A DNA stretch of 21,664 bases. It comes from an uncultured Bacteroidales bacterium. Its GTDB lineage: Bacteria; Bacteroidota; Bacteroidia; Bacteroidales; UBA932. The translations under genes and the position numbers were made by a program. Positions 8,373 to 15,616 of the stretch are shown one piece after another. Position 1 is the stretch's first letter; each line of letters begins with the position of its first letter. The notes under the pieces are model-generated. The model saw only the letters and a list, made by a program, of their open reading frames with translations, ran no database searches and was not told where the DNA came from. The stretch is from the NCBI GenBank assembly GCA_934726455.1, contig CAKVDS010000045.1, positions 1 to 21,664 of the forward strand, read 5' to 3'.

Positions 8373-9395
8373 TTATATCAATATGTCATGGTGTTCGTCG
8401 TCCCAGTCGTCCACCGAAGGGTCGAAGCCGCCCCCGGCGTTTTTCGGTGGGTCGATCTTGATGACCTCGTCGAGCAGGAGCCAGTGGTGCCTGACGCAGT
8501 TCTCCGTGAGGAACAGGTCCGATATGTCGAAGGTCTTGCGCACAGACTTTCCGTCTGTGGTCTTGAGGTCGAAGGTGACCTTGAGCTCGTTGGTCGAGCC
8601 GTCGATGCGCCCGAATGTGTTGAACACCGCGCAGATGACAGGTTCTCCCTTGTCGTCGCTCTTGAGCAGCGGTATATATTCCGTCACACCGGGAAGGTCC
8701 GAGCGCCCACCGGAAGCGATGGCACAGCTCTCCACGAGTCCTGACAGCCAGGCCTGGGCCCCGGAGACGTACTCCAGCCCGTCCACCTTGATCTGCAGAT
8801 AGTAGCTCTCGACCACGGTGCGGCACTCTGTCTCGACAGTGTAGAGGCCTGTGTGCGGCGGAATTACCTCGTCCGGCTCACGTGCAACTACCAAATGGTC
8901 AGGCTCATATACGACCATACCCTCTTCTCCGGTGGAAGCCTTGTATCGCGATGCTATGGTCTCGGACACGGCTGCGGCACTGGCCAAAGCCCCTTCGTAG
9001 GAGCCGAGTCCGCTGATGAGCGTGGTCTCCGTGCCGAAGTTGTAGGCGAGCAGACGGTATGATCCCGGGGTCACGGAGACTTCTCCGGATATCACGGTCT
9101 TCCCCTCGGAGTCCTCCTCGCGCGTGGAGATATAACTCTCCGTGGCGATGCCGCTCCCGTTGTAGAACAGGACATGTATCACCTCCGGATTGATCTCCGG
9201 AACCGGTATCTTGTCGTTGTAGATGTCGCAGGTGACGTTCTGGATGCCGTCAAGGTTGACCCTCACCTGCACCCGTGTACGGAAGTCCTGGTCCAGCAGC
9301 GGCCGCCTCTCGCAGCCGGAAAAAAGACAGCCCGCAAGCACGCAGAGCGCAACCCCGGAAGCCAGCCTCAAAAAACCGTGACGCAAACCTCTCAT
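8373..9395 (-). CDS. DUF5119 (FimB/Mfa2-like) fimbrial lipoprotein (left gene 2)
   Basis: 340 aa. Two cysteines could be lipidated: LAGC (Cys23) and FSGC (Cys28). Alignment with the right copy (LPGC then ERRPL) favours Cys28. Conserved blocks are DFRTRVQVRVNLDGIQ, SYRLLAYNFGTETT, YEPDHLVVAREPDE, ECRTVVESYYLQIKVDGL, AVFNTFGR and a C-terminal DPSVDDWDDEHHDI. The family is known from Bacteroidales fimbrial loci and resembles outer-membrane anchor proteins of the FimB/Mfa2 type. A role as base anchor or assembly factor is inferred. The start overlaps the upstream gene by ATGA, with a GAAGGAGGG ribosome-binding-like stretch just before it. It lacks the T-[KR]-[AS] processing motif seen in the pilin subunits, as expected for a non-polymerising component. 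Confidence 0.85.
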   Translation of the reverse strand: MRGLRHGFLRLASGVALCVLAGCLFSGCERRPLLDQDFRTRVQVRVNLDGIQNVTCDIYNDKIPVPEINPEVIHVLFYNGSGIATESYISTREEDSEGKTVISGEVSVTPGSYRLLAYNFGTETTLISGLGSYEGALASAAAVSETIASRYKASTGEEGMVVYEPDHLVVAREPDEVIPPHTGLYTVETECRTVVESYYLQIKVDGLEYVSGAQAWLSGLVESCAIASGGRSDLPGVTEYIPLLKSDDKGEPVICAVFNTFGRIDGSTNELKVTFDLKTTDGKSVRKTFDISDLFLTENCVRHHWLLLDEVIKIDPPKNAGGGFDPSVDDWDDEHHDILI

Positions 9396-10741
9396 CTCCC
9401 TACCCTCCTTCGCAAAGTTATCGGCACCACCAGCGAAGCCTTGAGCTTGGTAGGCCCGAAATACGATAGAACGCCCGTCCGGAACGGATCACGATACAGG
9501 TGCTCATAACCCTCTCCCGGCTCGTAGTGCCGCCAGTCGCTCCGCATGAATCCCAGCGAAGCCGAGAACTCCAGATTGCACCAACTCCACAGAGGCATCG
9601 CATAGCCGTAGGTCAATCCGGCTGACCAGAACTCCCCCTGCCAGCAGAACTTCTTGTCCCACTGCAGGTCGTATTTTCCCGACATACCGTAAACTCCGAG
9701 GAAGTGCCCCGACAGGCGGTCACGGGCGTCAGTCCGGGCGAACCACCACCGCGGCTCGATGCCCATTTCCCAGATCTGGAAGCAGTACTTGTTGCCGTTC
9801 GGACCCCAGTTCCACCACGGGAACACATCCTCGACGGTCACGGAGAAGCTATCCCCAAGCGGCACCTCCACCTCGAAATTGAGGGCCGTCACAGCATCGT
9901 ATAGCAGGTTGGTCTTGAGTGCCAATATTGTACGATAGTCCCAATATTCATAAGTGGTCCGGGGTGCAGGTTTCCCGGATGGTGCTTCCAGCAAACAAGC
10001 GGGCGCAGCCCCGAGAGGCAGCATCTCCCCTTCATCGAAGCGGAACTCTGTCCAGGAGAGATTGATGAACGAACGTCTCATGTCCACGAACCACTGCCGG
10101 ACAATCCGCCGCCACAGTCCGGAGTCCCAGGATTTGATGAGGGTTTTCTTGCGGTCCGCCGGGAGCGGAGAATCGATAATCTCAAGCAAACGTGTACGTT
10201 GTGCATCGGTCAATGTGCTGTCGGAGAGAACTCTTGCGCGGAAAAGCTGCCAGGACTCGCCGTCAGCCGAAGTGCGCATCTTGCCTGAAAGTTCCGGAAA
10301 ACGGGAACTCAGGTACAGGAACATGGCCGCACGCCGCCGTTCGGAAAGCCGGGCGTTGTACGCCGCCCGTCCCTCCGGCGAAGAATATGAAATGATGCTG
10401 AGACTGTCCAGATTCCCGCCCCCGATGGAATTGATGGAATCGGCAAGTGCCTCAAGGCTTTCCCGCGTGCCCATATATTCAGGGCGTATGACGGCATCGT
10501 CCCAACGGAAATTGACGGAGAATCCGGCCTCGTGCTTTATGCCGGTCTTGTGGATGATTCCCTCCCGTGACAGGCTGTCCGGGGAGAATTTGTGCCCGGT
10601 TGAATCGGAGCGCGTGGAATCCTGTGCTGAGGCGTTGAGACAGAGGAACAGGGTCAACAGTACTGAATACGACAAGCACCCCAAGCCGGATTTGATGGAC
10701 CGGCCTGTGAATAGCCCTTTGATTGCCTTGATGTCTTTCAT
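9392..10741 (-). CDS. OmpA-like/DUF3575 outer-membrane protein (left gene 1)
   Basis: 449 aa from the ATG at 10741. The open frame extends to 10816, but that extension runs through the inverted repeat and into the invertible spacer, so it would change on inversion. The internal ATG gives a normal type I signal peptide ending ASA before Gln. An OmpA-like segment follows (FRWDDAVIRPEY, then SYSSPEGRAAYNARLSERRRA). The DUF3575 domain is C-terminal, from TILALKTNLLYDAV to the last residue, rich in aromatic beta-strands. It is likely an outer-membrane scaffold or assembly factor for the pilus (inference from context). The last 180 residues differ from the right copy at only 8 positions, whereas the N-terminal half is much more diverged. 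The first gene after the switch; a GGAGAGG stretch lies about 17 nt upstream of the start. Confidence 0.85.
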   Translation of the reverse strand: MKDIKAIKGLFTGRSIKSGLGCLSYSVLLTLFLCLNASAQDSTRSDSTGHKFSPDSLSREGIIHKTGIKHEAGFSVNFRWDDAVIRPEYMGTRESLEALADSINSIGGGNLDSLSIISYSSPEGRAAYNARLSERRRAAMFLYLSSRFPELSGKMRTSADGESWQLFRARVLSDSTLTDAQRTRLLEIIDSPLPADRKKTLIKSWDSGLWRRIVRQWFVDMRRSFINLSWTEFRFDEGEMLPLGAAPACLLEAPSGKPAPRTTYEYWDYRTILALKTNLLYDAVTALNFEVEVPLGDSFSVTVEDVFPWWNWGPNGNKYCFQIWEMGIEPRWWFARTDARDRLSGHFLGVYGMSGKYDLQWDKKFCWQGEFWSAGLTYGYAMPLWSWCNLEFSASLGFMRSDWRHYEPGEGYEHLYRDPFRTGVLSYFGPTKLKASLVVPITLRRRVGR

Positions 10742-10769
10742 ATTCAGTGCTTGCGTGCCTCTCCGATGC

Positions 10770-10794
10770 TCGTCTCTTGGCAAGAGACGACAAA
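10770..10794 (+). repeat. Inner inverted repeat, left (predicted inversion site)
   Basis: 25 bp, matching the reverse complement of 10895-10919 without mismatch. The core is a palindrome with arms TCGTCTCTTG and CAAGAGACGA around a single central G. An inward ACAAA tail is asymmetric, which orients the site. The central base is G here and C in the right copy, as expected for inversely oriented sites. It lies between the promoter spacer and the left operon. Confidence 0.92.
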
Positions 10795-10854
10795 AGAATA
10801 TATGATTGAATATCAATTAGTTGACGGGGGGGGTAAAATTGTACTTTTCCGGTG

Positions 10855-10885
10855 TTTGGGATTAAAAATAAAGGTGTTATATTTG
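10855..10885 (+). promoter_or_regulatory. Bacteroidota-type promoter reading into the right operon
   Basis: TTTG at 10855-10858 is the -33 element and TATATTTG at 10878-10885 fits the -7 consensus TAnnTTTG, with 19 bp between them, which is within the usual spacing. Transcription should begin near 10890-10893, giving a leader of about 70 nt to the ATG at 10961. That leader carries the right inverted repeat, which as RNA can fold into a strong hairpin. After inversion the -7 element would lie at about 10804-10811 on the minus strand, facing the left operon. Confidence 0.85.
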
Positions 10886-10894
10886 CAACCCCCA

Positions 10895-10919
10895 TTTGTC
10901 GTCTCTTGCCAAGAGACGA
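10895..10919 (-). repeat. Inner inverted repeat, right (predicted inversion site)
   Basis: Exact reverse complement of 10770-10794. Here the palindrome extends to 11-bp arms, GTCGTCTCTTG and CAAGAGACGAC, around a central C (10898-10920). It lies just downstream of the predicted transcription start, so it is transcribed into the 5' leader of the active operon. Confidence 0.92.
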
Positions 10920-10960
10920 CGTGAGGGGAGTGGCGCGACAAAGTATATGCAAGCTTGGCT

Positions 10961-12220
10961 ATGTTGTTGACAAACAATCATCTGGATTGTCGTTTTCATG
11001 GTAGTGTGAGGCGATTCTGCCTTGCGCTTTTTGCCGTAGGCCTGTTTTCCCCGATTCTTGCATCTGCACAGCAGCGCAATGCTGAATTCACAGTTGACTT
11101 CCGTTGGGACAAATCCACCCTCGACACCTTATATATGAATACCGGTTCCCGGCTTCGTGAGTTGTCGGACAGCATCGCGGCCATAGGGTTGGAACGAATT
11201 GACAGTGTGGGGCTTGTCTCGTATTCTTCTCCTGAGGGGATGTCGGCCTATAACGCCCGTCTCGCGCAGAGGCGTGCCGCCACGATGAGCCTGTATATTC
11301 TTTCTGCCCACCCGGAGCTCGGGGATCGTCTCAGCGTGGATGCGGACGGTGAGTCCTGGCATCTTTTCAGGGCCCGTGTCCTTTCGGACTCGACTTTGAC
11401 CGGGGCGCAGAGGTCGCGCCTGCTTGAGATAATCGATTCGCCCGTGGGGGCTGATGCCAAGAAAGTTCTCATCAAGAGGGCGTACCCGGGGCTGTGGAGG
11501 CGGATCGTGAGGGAATGGTTTTCGTATATGAGGCGTTCGTTCGTGAGGCTTGACTGGCATGGGACTCGGCCTGTTTTCGGGGCAGTAAGTCCTCTTTCTG
11601 CCAGCGCTCCGTCTGTGCTGCTGCCGGTGGATGGTGGCTCGATGGCGCCTCGCACCGCTTATGATTATAGGGAGCGGCGTACCATTCTCGCGTTGAAGAC
11701 CAACCTCCTGTATGATGCTGTGACGGCGCTCAATTTCGAGGTGGAAGTGCCGCTTGGGGAGCGCTTTTCTCTTGCCGTAGAGGATGTCTTCCCGTGGTGG
11801 AACTGGGGTCCGAACGGCAACAAATACTGCTTTCAGATCTGGGAGATGGGCATCGAGCCGCGGTGGTGGTTCGCCAGGACTGACGCTCGTGACCGCCTCT
11901 CGGGGCACTTCCTCGGGGTTTACGGTATGTCGGGAAAATATGACCTGCAGTGGGACAAGAAGTTCTGCTGGCAGGGTGAGTTCTGGTCGGCGGGATTGAC
12001 CTACGGCTATGCTCTGCCGCTTGCTGACTGGTGCAACCTTGAATTCTCGGCTTCGCTGGGATTCATGCGGAGCGACTGGCGGCACTATGAGCCGGGGACT
12101 GGCTATGAGCATCTGTACCGTGATCCGTTCCGGACGGGCGTGCTCTCTTATTTCGGACCGACCAAACTCAAGGCGTCGCTGGTGGTGCCTATAACTTTGC
12201 GAAGGAGGGTCGGGAGATGA
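10961..12220 (+). CDS. OmpA-like/DUF3575 outer-membrane protein (right gene 1)
   Basis: 419 aa from the ATG at 10961; an in-frame TTG at 10955 would add two residues and is less likely. A type I signal peptide ends LASA before QQ. The OmpA-like part has FRWDKSTLDTLYMN and SYSSPEGMSAYNARLAQRRA. The DUF3575 domain spans about residue 240 to the end (TILALKTNLLYDAV to VVPITLRRRVGR). It is nearly identical to the left copy in this domain and clearly more diverged before it, so the gene is a mosaic of conserved and divergent parts. It is the first gene behind the active promoter, with a leader of about 70 nt. Its stop overlaps the next start (ATGA). The role is probably outer-membrane assembly or anchoring of the pilus (inference). 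Confidence 0.86.
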   Translation: MLLTNNHLDCRFHGSVRRFCLALFAVGLFSPILASAQQRNAEFTVDFRWDKSTLDTLYMNTGSRLRELSDSIAAIGLERIDSVGLVSYSSPEGMSAYNARLAQRRAATMSLYILSAHPELGDRLSVDADGESWHLFRARVLSDSTLTGAQRSRLLEIIDSPVGADAKKVLIKRAYPGLWRRIVREWFSYMRRSFVRLDWHGTRPVFGAVSPLSASAPSVLLPVDGGSMAPRTAYDYRERRTILALKTNLLYDAVTALNFEVEVPLGERFSLAVEDVFPWWNWGPNGNKYCFQIWEMGIEPRWWFARTDARDRLSGHFLGVYGMSGKYDLQWDKKFCWQGEFWSAGLTYGYALPLADWCNLEFSASLGFMRSDWRHYEPGTGYEHLYRDPFRTGVLSYFGPTKLKASLVVPITLRRRVGR

Positions 12221-13254
12221 TGGGGCAGCGTTCGGTTTTGCATAGGGGTGTACGGGGTGGCTTCGTCGCTTTGGGGCTCGCGCTCTGCCTGCTGCCGGGC
12301 TGCGAGAGGCGGCCGCTTGAGGACCAGGACTTCCGCACACGGGTGCAGGTCAGGGTCAACCTCGACGGCATCCAGAACGTCACCTGCGACATCTACAACG
12401 ACAAGATTCCCGTGCCGGTGATCGACCCGGAGGTGATGAGGGTGCTTTTCTTTGAGGAGAACGGCGGCGCACTTGTCACTGAGTCATATATAAGTTCACG
12501 CGACAAGGACGAGGACGGCAGGACTGTCTTTACAGGGGAAGTTTCCGTTGCCCCGGGGTCATACCGTCTGCTCGCGTATAATTTCGGAACGGAGACGACC
12601 CAGATACGTGACCCGTATGACTGGGAGACCTCACAGGCCTATGCCACAGCCGTTCCGGAGAGCGTGGCCAGCAAGTTCGCCACCAAGGTGCCTGCCGGGG
12701 AACCGGTTGTGTATGAGCCTGACCATCTTGTGGTTGCACGTGAGCCGGACGAATACATACCGCCTCATACCGGGGTGCATGTGGTCAAGGCAGAGTGCCG
12801 CACCGTGGTCGAGAGCTACTATCTGCAGATCAAGGTGGACGGTTTGCAATATGTGTCTTCAGCCACGGCTGTGCTTTCGGGCCTGTCCAGCGGCAATTAT
12901 ATTTCGCTCGGGGAGAGGATAGATGATCCGATGTCCGCCGTATGCTTCTCCCTGCTCAAGAGTGACGACAAGGGTGAGCCTGTCGTGTGTGCGATATTCA
13001 ACACCTTCGGCCGTCCGGAGGGCGCGGAGAACGGACTTGAGGTCACTTTCGATCTCCGGACGACTGACGGACGCACCGTGCAGAAGACATTCGACATCTC
13101 GAATCTGTTCCTTTCGGAGAACTGTGTCAAGCACCACTGGCTGCTGCTCGACGATGTGATAAAGATCGACCCGCCGGAGAACCCCGGCACGGGAGGCGGC
13201 TTCGACCCTTCGGTGGACGACTGGGACGATGAACACCATGACATTGACATATAA
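12217..13254 (+). CDS. DUF5119 (FimB/Mfa2-like) fimbrial lipoprotein (right gene 2)
   Basis: 345 aa; ATG at 12217, with a second ATG directly after it. The signal peptide ends LLPGC (Cys29), followed by ERRPLEDQDF. It shares long identical stretches with the left copy: the RTRVQVRVNLDGIQNVTCD region, the SYRLLAYNFGTETT block, the EPDHLVVAREPDE block, the VVESYYLQIKVDGL block, and the FDPSVDDWDDEHHDI end. A GAAGGAGGG ribosome-binding-like stretch sits about 8 nt before the start, and the start overlaps the stop of the DUF3575 gene. Anchor or assembly function is inferred from family and context. There is no T-[KR]-[AS] processing motif. A 34-bp AT-rich gap separates it from the major fimbrillin; I see no TAnnTTTG promoter there. 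Confidence 0.86.
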   Translation: MMGQRSVLHRGVRGGFVALGLALCLLPGCERRPLEDQDFRTRVQVRVNLDGIQNVTCDIYNDKIPVPVIDPEVMRVLFFEENGGALVTESYISSRDKDEDGRTVFTGEVSVAPGSYRLLAYNFGTETTQIRDPYDWETSQAYATAVPESVASKFATKVPAGEPVVYEPDHLVVAREPDEYIPPHTGVHVVKAECRTVVESYYLQIKVDGLQYVSSATAVLSGLSSGNYISLGERIDDPMSAVCFSLLKSDDKGEPVVCAIFNTFGRPEGAENGLEVTFDLRTTDGRTVQKTFDISNLFLSENCVKHHWLLLDDVIKIDPPENPGTGGGFDPSVDDWDDEHHDIDI

Positions 13255-13288
13255 TTGATAACATAAATCGAGTTAAAAAAACTTTCAA

Positions 13289-14353
13289 ATGAAAAATTAC
13301 TATTTTATTGCAGCTGCGGCCCTTCTGACCCTTGCCGCCTGCTCAAAGAACGAGGTGCGTCCGTTATCCTCTGATCCTCAAGAAATTACCTTTCAGACTG
13401 TAGTGGGGGGGGTAAAAACTAAGGCGCCGACAACATCTCATACAGAGTTTAACGGGAGTCATAAATTCTACTCTTATGCCTATTTCCTTCAGGAGGGAGC
13501 ATGGGATTCTGCCGATCTTGAAAATGATGCAAAGTCGTACATAAGCAGTTCGCCTATTGAAAAGAATTCTGAGGGAATCTGGAAAAACAAGAATACTACT
13601 TACTACTGGCCTAAACAGGGAACTCTGACTTTCTTCGCCTGGACTGACGACACCGATGATCCGAAGATAGTTGACAATGCCGGGACTCTTACTTGCCCAG
13701 CCAAAGAAGGTATCAAGGTTGAGAACTATGATGTCAAAGACAATAAGAATAAAGATTTGATGGTCGCTGAGGTAAAAAAAGACCAGAAATCCAATGCTAA
13801 TCCAGGCCAATACTACACAGTCGGTGTGCCTACATTGTTCCACCATGTCCTCTCAAACCTTGCGTTCAAAGTCAAGACCGATAAGGCGTATACTGACAAC
13901 GAAAAATTCGCTCTGAAGAGCATAACTCTTAAGAGTGTCATGACCAAGGGCAACTATACGCAAGGATCAGTTACCGCAAATTCGCCTGAAAACGTGTGGT
14001 CATCTTGGTCAGAAGCGGAGGAAATGCCACTCGTTAAAAATACCGATGCTGTCGAGTTTACAAATGACGGTAAAGACAACGATATTGCTATTACTGATTA
14101 CAGTATAGTTCTGCCTCAGAAATTTAATACCACAACTCCGGTAATTGAGATCGTATATAATGTTACAACCAATTATTCTGGAACTCCTGTCGTTGAGACA
14201 GTAACAGTGGAAAAACCGCTTAGTGATATTTACAAGGATAATTGGGTTGCAGGTAAAAAGTATATACTTACGCTTACCATCGGCCTCGATGAGATTCTCT
14301 GGGATCCTGCTGTAGAGGACTGGACCGAGCAGGGATACGATATCACCTTGTAA
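13289..14353 (+). CDS. Major fimbrillin-type lipoprotein (right gene 3)
   Basis: 354 aa. Signal peptide with lipobox LAAC (Cys18), then SKNEVRP. T44-K45-A46 is the putative processing site. Fimbrillin blocks are KFYSYAYFLQEG, TYYWPKQGTLTFFAW, KDLMVAEV, GVPTLFHHVLSNLAF, VLPQKF and the C-terminal ILWDPAVEDWTEQ. It occupies the same place as the left major fimbrillin, before the conserved intergenic hairpin, so it is the likely shaft subunit (inference). It is similar to the left copy mainly in motifs and at both ends and is otherwise well diverged. The coding sequence is visibly more AT-rich than the flanking genes. Codons 39-42 contain a run of eight G (13405-13412), so a one-base slip would truncate the protein early. 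It is about 50 residues shorter than the left copy. Confidence 0.9.
   Translation: MKNYYFIAAAALLTLAACSKNEVRPLSSDPQEITFQTVVGGVKTKAPTTSHTEFNGSHKFYSYAYFLQEGAWDSADLENDAKSYISSSPIEKNSEGIWKNKNTTYYWPKQGTLTFFAWTDDTDDPKIVDNAGTLTCPAKEGIKVENYDVKDNKNKDLMVAEVKKDQKSNANPGQYYTVGVPTLFHHVLSNLAFKVKTDKAYTDNEKFALKSITLKSVMTKGNYTQGSVTANSPENVWSSWSEAEEMPLVKNTDAVEFTNDGKDNDIAITDYSIVLPQKFNTTTPVIEIVYNVTTNYSGTPVVETVTVEKPLSDIYKDNWVAGKKYILTLTIGLDEILWDPAVEDWTEQGYDITL
13405..13412 (+). repeat. Run of eight G inside the right major fimbrillin
   Basis: The sequence GTGGGGGGGGTAAAA spans codons 39-43 (Val-Gly-Gly-Val-Lys). Homopolymeric G tracts are known slipped-strand sites in phase-variable genes of many bacteria. A slip here would frameshift just before the T-K-A processing motif. 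The left fimbrillin has no such run at this place. The same G8TAAAA string occurs in the invertible spacer at 10826. Confidence 0.6.
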
Positions 14354-14356
14354 AAG

Positions 14357-14466
14357 CGGTGGCGCGTAACAGCCTATAAAACAATATTTTAGCTATATGT
14401 CTTCCCCTGAAAACGAGGGAGGGCATATAGCCAAAATATTGACTATCAAACATTTATCCGCCACCG
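14357..14466 (+). promoter_or_regulatory. Conserved structured intergenic element after major fimbrillin (right copy)
   Basis: Outer stem CGGTGGCG (14357-14364) with CGCCACCG (14459-14466). Inside is a long hairpin with 18-nt arms at 14382-14399 (CAATATTTTAGCTATATG) and 14424-14441, one mismatch, closing on a CCC/GGG extension. A short GGTTCC/GGAACC hairpin follows at 14466-14479. It begins 3 nt after the fimbrillin stop codon. No U-tract follows, so read-through to downstream genes is expected. It matches the left copy at about 89% by eye. A likely role is mRNA stability, processing or attenuation that sets the pilin to minor-subunit ratio. The rest of the gap, to 14532, holds nothing I recognise. 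Confidence 0.72.
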
Positions 14467-14532
14467 GTTCCGAGGAACCACCGCCTGCGGAGCAAGAACA
14501 AGCCGCCGGCATCCTCCCACAGACACACATCA

Positions 14533-15612
14533 ATGAATAGAATCATCCTGCCGCCACTTTTCGCAACTATCATGCTCTTGGGCTCCTGCGCAAGGGCGGA
14601 GCTTGACGTGCCCGAAATCCAGACGGAGGTGAGCTACTGCGTGGTCTCGGTGAAGACTCCGCGCGGAGGTTCCGCTGCCACAGCCTCAAGCGAAACTCCG
14701 GAGCCTGCCGTGCAGCCGGCGCAGACTTCCACTCCGCGCACAAAATCCACCTACGACATCGCGCAGCCTTTCGGCGCATGGGCTTGGTATCTGCCGGAGG
14801 GGAAGACTTGGGCAAAGGACAAAGAAGAGGCGATCCCGTATATCGGCAGCGCCACCTCAGCGGAGCAGATAAGCTACGCGGACGGGCAGTGGAAGTCGGC
14901 TTCGCACAGATACTATTGGCCCAAGGCCGGGTCGCTGAGTTTCTTCGCCTACAGTCCTTACACTCTGCCGGAGAATGCCGGGACAGTCGGCTGCGACAAA
15001 AGCGGAGTATCCCTCACGGACTATATGATAGCGAGCCAATGCGATTTCCTGGTCGCCGACCCTGCCGCAGACAAGACGGCAGCCGAGACAACCTACGGTC
15101 TCAACGGCGTTCCGACCCTTTTCCGCCACGCGCTTTCCAAAGTCACTGTCAAGGCGACACTTGAGAAAGAGTTCACCGATGGAAAAAAGGTCACCATCAC
15201 CGGCATAAGCCTTGGAAACCTTTACCTCACAGCTTCATACAAGTACTTGGCGACTCCCCAGTGGAATCCTCTCAAAACCAGCCTTGGCAGCCAGACCCTT
15301 GCCGCCAGTCCAAAGGACATCTCCACCATTGATGTCGTGGATGTCGGGTCGGTTTTCGTCATCCCGCAGTCTTTCGGCCAGCGTGACGGCGGAGTCTACC
15401 CGTCGATAACCATCAACTATATCGACGAAAAAAACGAGGCTCAGACGGCGACCCGCAATTTGTATGATCTCTCCACCAAGGCCACGTCTTTCGAGCCGGG
15501 ACGGCACTACATCTATACCATATCATTCGGTACGAGTGACAAGCCGATCATCTTCGGAGGTCAGAGTGTCGAGGATTGGGTTGTGAAAGGCTCTGACAGT
15601 ATTCAGTATTGA
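14533..15612 (+). CDS. Fimbrillin-family (Mfa_like_1) lipoprotein (right gene 4)
   Basis: 359 aa. Signal peptide with lipobox LGSC (Cys19). A long Ala/Thr/Pro/Ser-rich linker leads to T70-K71-S72, much later than in its left counterpart (T44-K45-A46), so the linker differs between operons. The body has AWAWYLPEGKTW, RYYWPKAGSLSFFAY, CDFLVADPAADK, GLNGVPTLFRHALSKVTV, VFVIPQSF and a C-terminal GGQSVEDWVVK strand. It is the first gene after the intergenic hairpin and is followed 4 nt after its stop by the next fimbrillin gene. It is probably an accessory pilin; its position in the fibre is unknown. The pairing with the gene at 5900-6940 is supported by shared blocks and identical operon position. 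Confidence 0.88.
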   Translation: MNRIILPPLFATIMLLGSCARAELDVPEIQTEVSYCVVSVKTPRGGSAATASSETPEPAVQPAQTSTPRTKSTYDIAQPFGAWAWYLPEGKTWAKDKEEAIPYIGSATSAEQISYADGQWKSASHRYYWPKAGSLSFFAYSPYTLPENAGTVGCDKSGVSLTDYMIASQCDFLVADPAADKTAAETTYGLNGVPTLFRHALSKVTVKATLEKEFTDGKKVTITGISLGNLYLTASYKYLATPQWNPLKTSLGSQTLAASPKDISTIDVVDVGSVFVIPQSFGQRDGGVYPSITINYIDEKNEAQTATRNLYDLSTKATSFEPGRHYIYTISFGTSDKPIIFGGQSVEDWVVKGSDSIQY

Positions 15613-15616
15613 CGGC

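Larger units (their letters stand above)
10770..10919. promoter_or_regulatory. Predicted invertible promoter segment between the two operons
   Basis: A 150-bp segment with 25-bp inverted repeats at its ends and a 100-bp spacer (10795-10894) carrying one recognisable Bacteroidota promoter pointing right. Invertible promoters flanked by short inverted repeats are well established in Bacteroidales capsule and fimbrial loci. Here the segment has an operon on each side, so each orientation should serve one operon. In the assembled state the right operon is served. The minus strand of the spacer shows no TAnnTTTG at suitable spacing. The spacer also holds a run of eight G (10826-10833), upstream of the -33 element. 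Confidence 0.85.

Noticed and set aside
9954..10805. 283-codon open frame on the plus strand running to the switch
   Set aside because: Antisense to the left DUF3575 gene; Ser/Arg-rich, no domain, and its end falls in the invertible segment.
10742..10816. N-terminal extension of the left DUF3575 frame to an ATG at 10816
   Set aside because: It runs through the inverted repeat into the invertible spacer and would be rewritten on inversion; the ATG at 10741 gives a normal signal peptide.
10795..10894. A second, left-facing promoter in the spacer
   Set aside because: The minus strand reads TATTCTTTTG near the left repeat, but the spacing does not fit TAnnTTTG and there is no suitable -33 TTTG.
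11129..12340. 403-codon open frame on the minus strand
   Set aside because: Antisense shadow spanning the DUF3575/DUF5119 junction, rich in Pro/Arg and with no domain.
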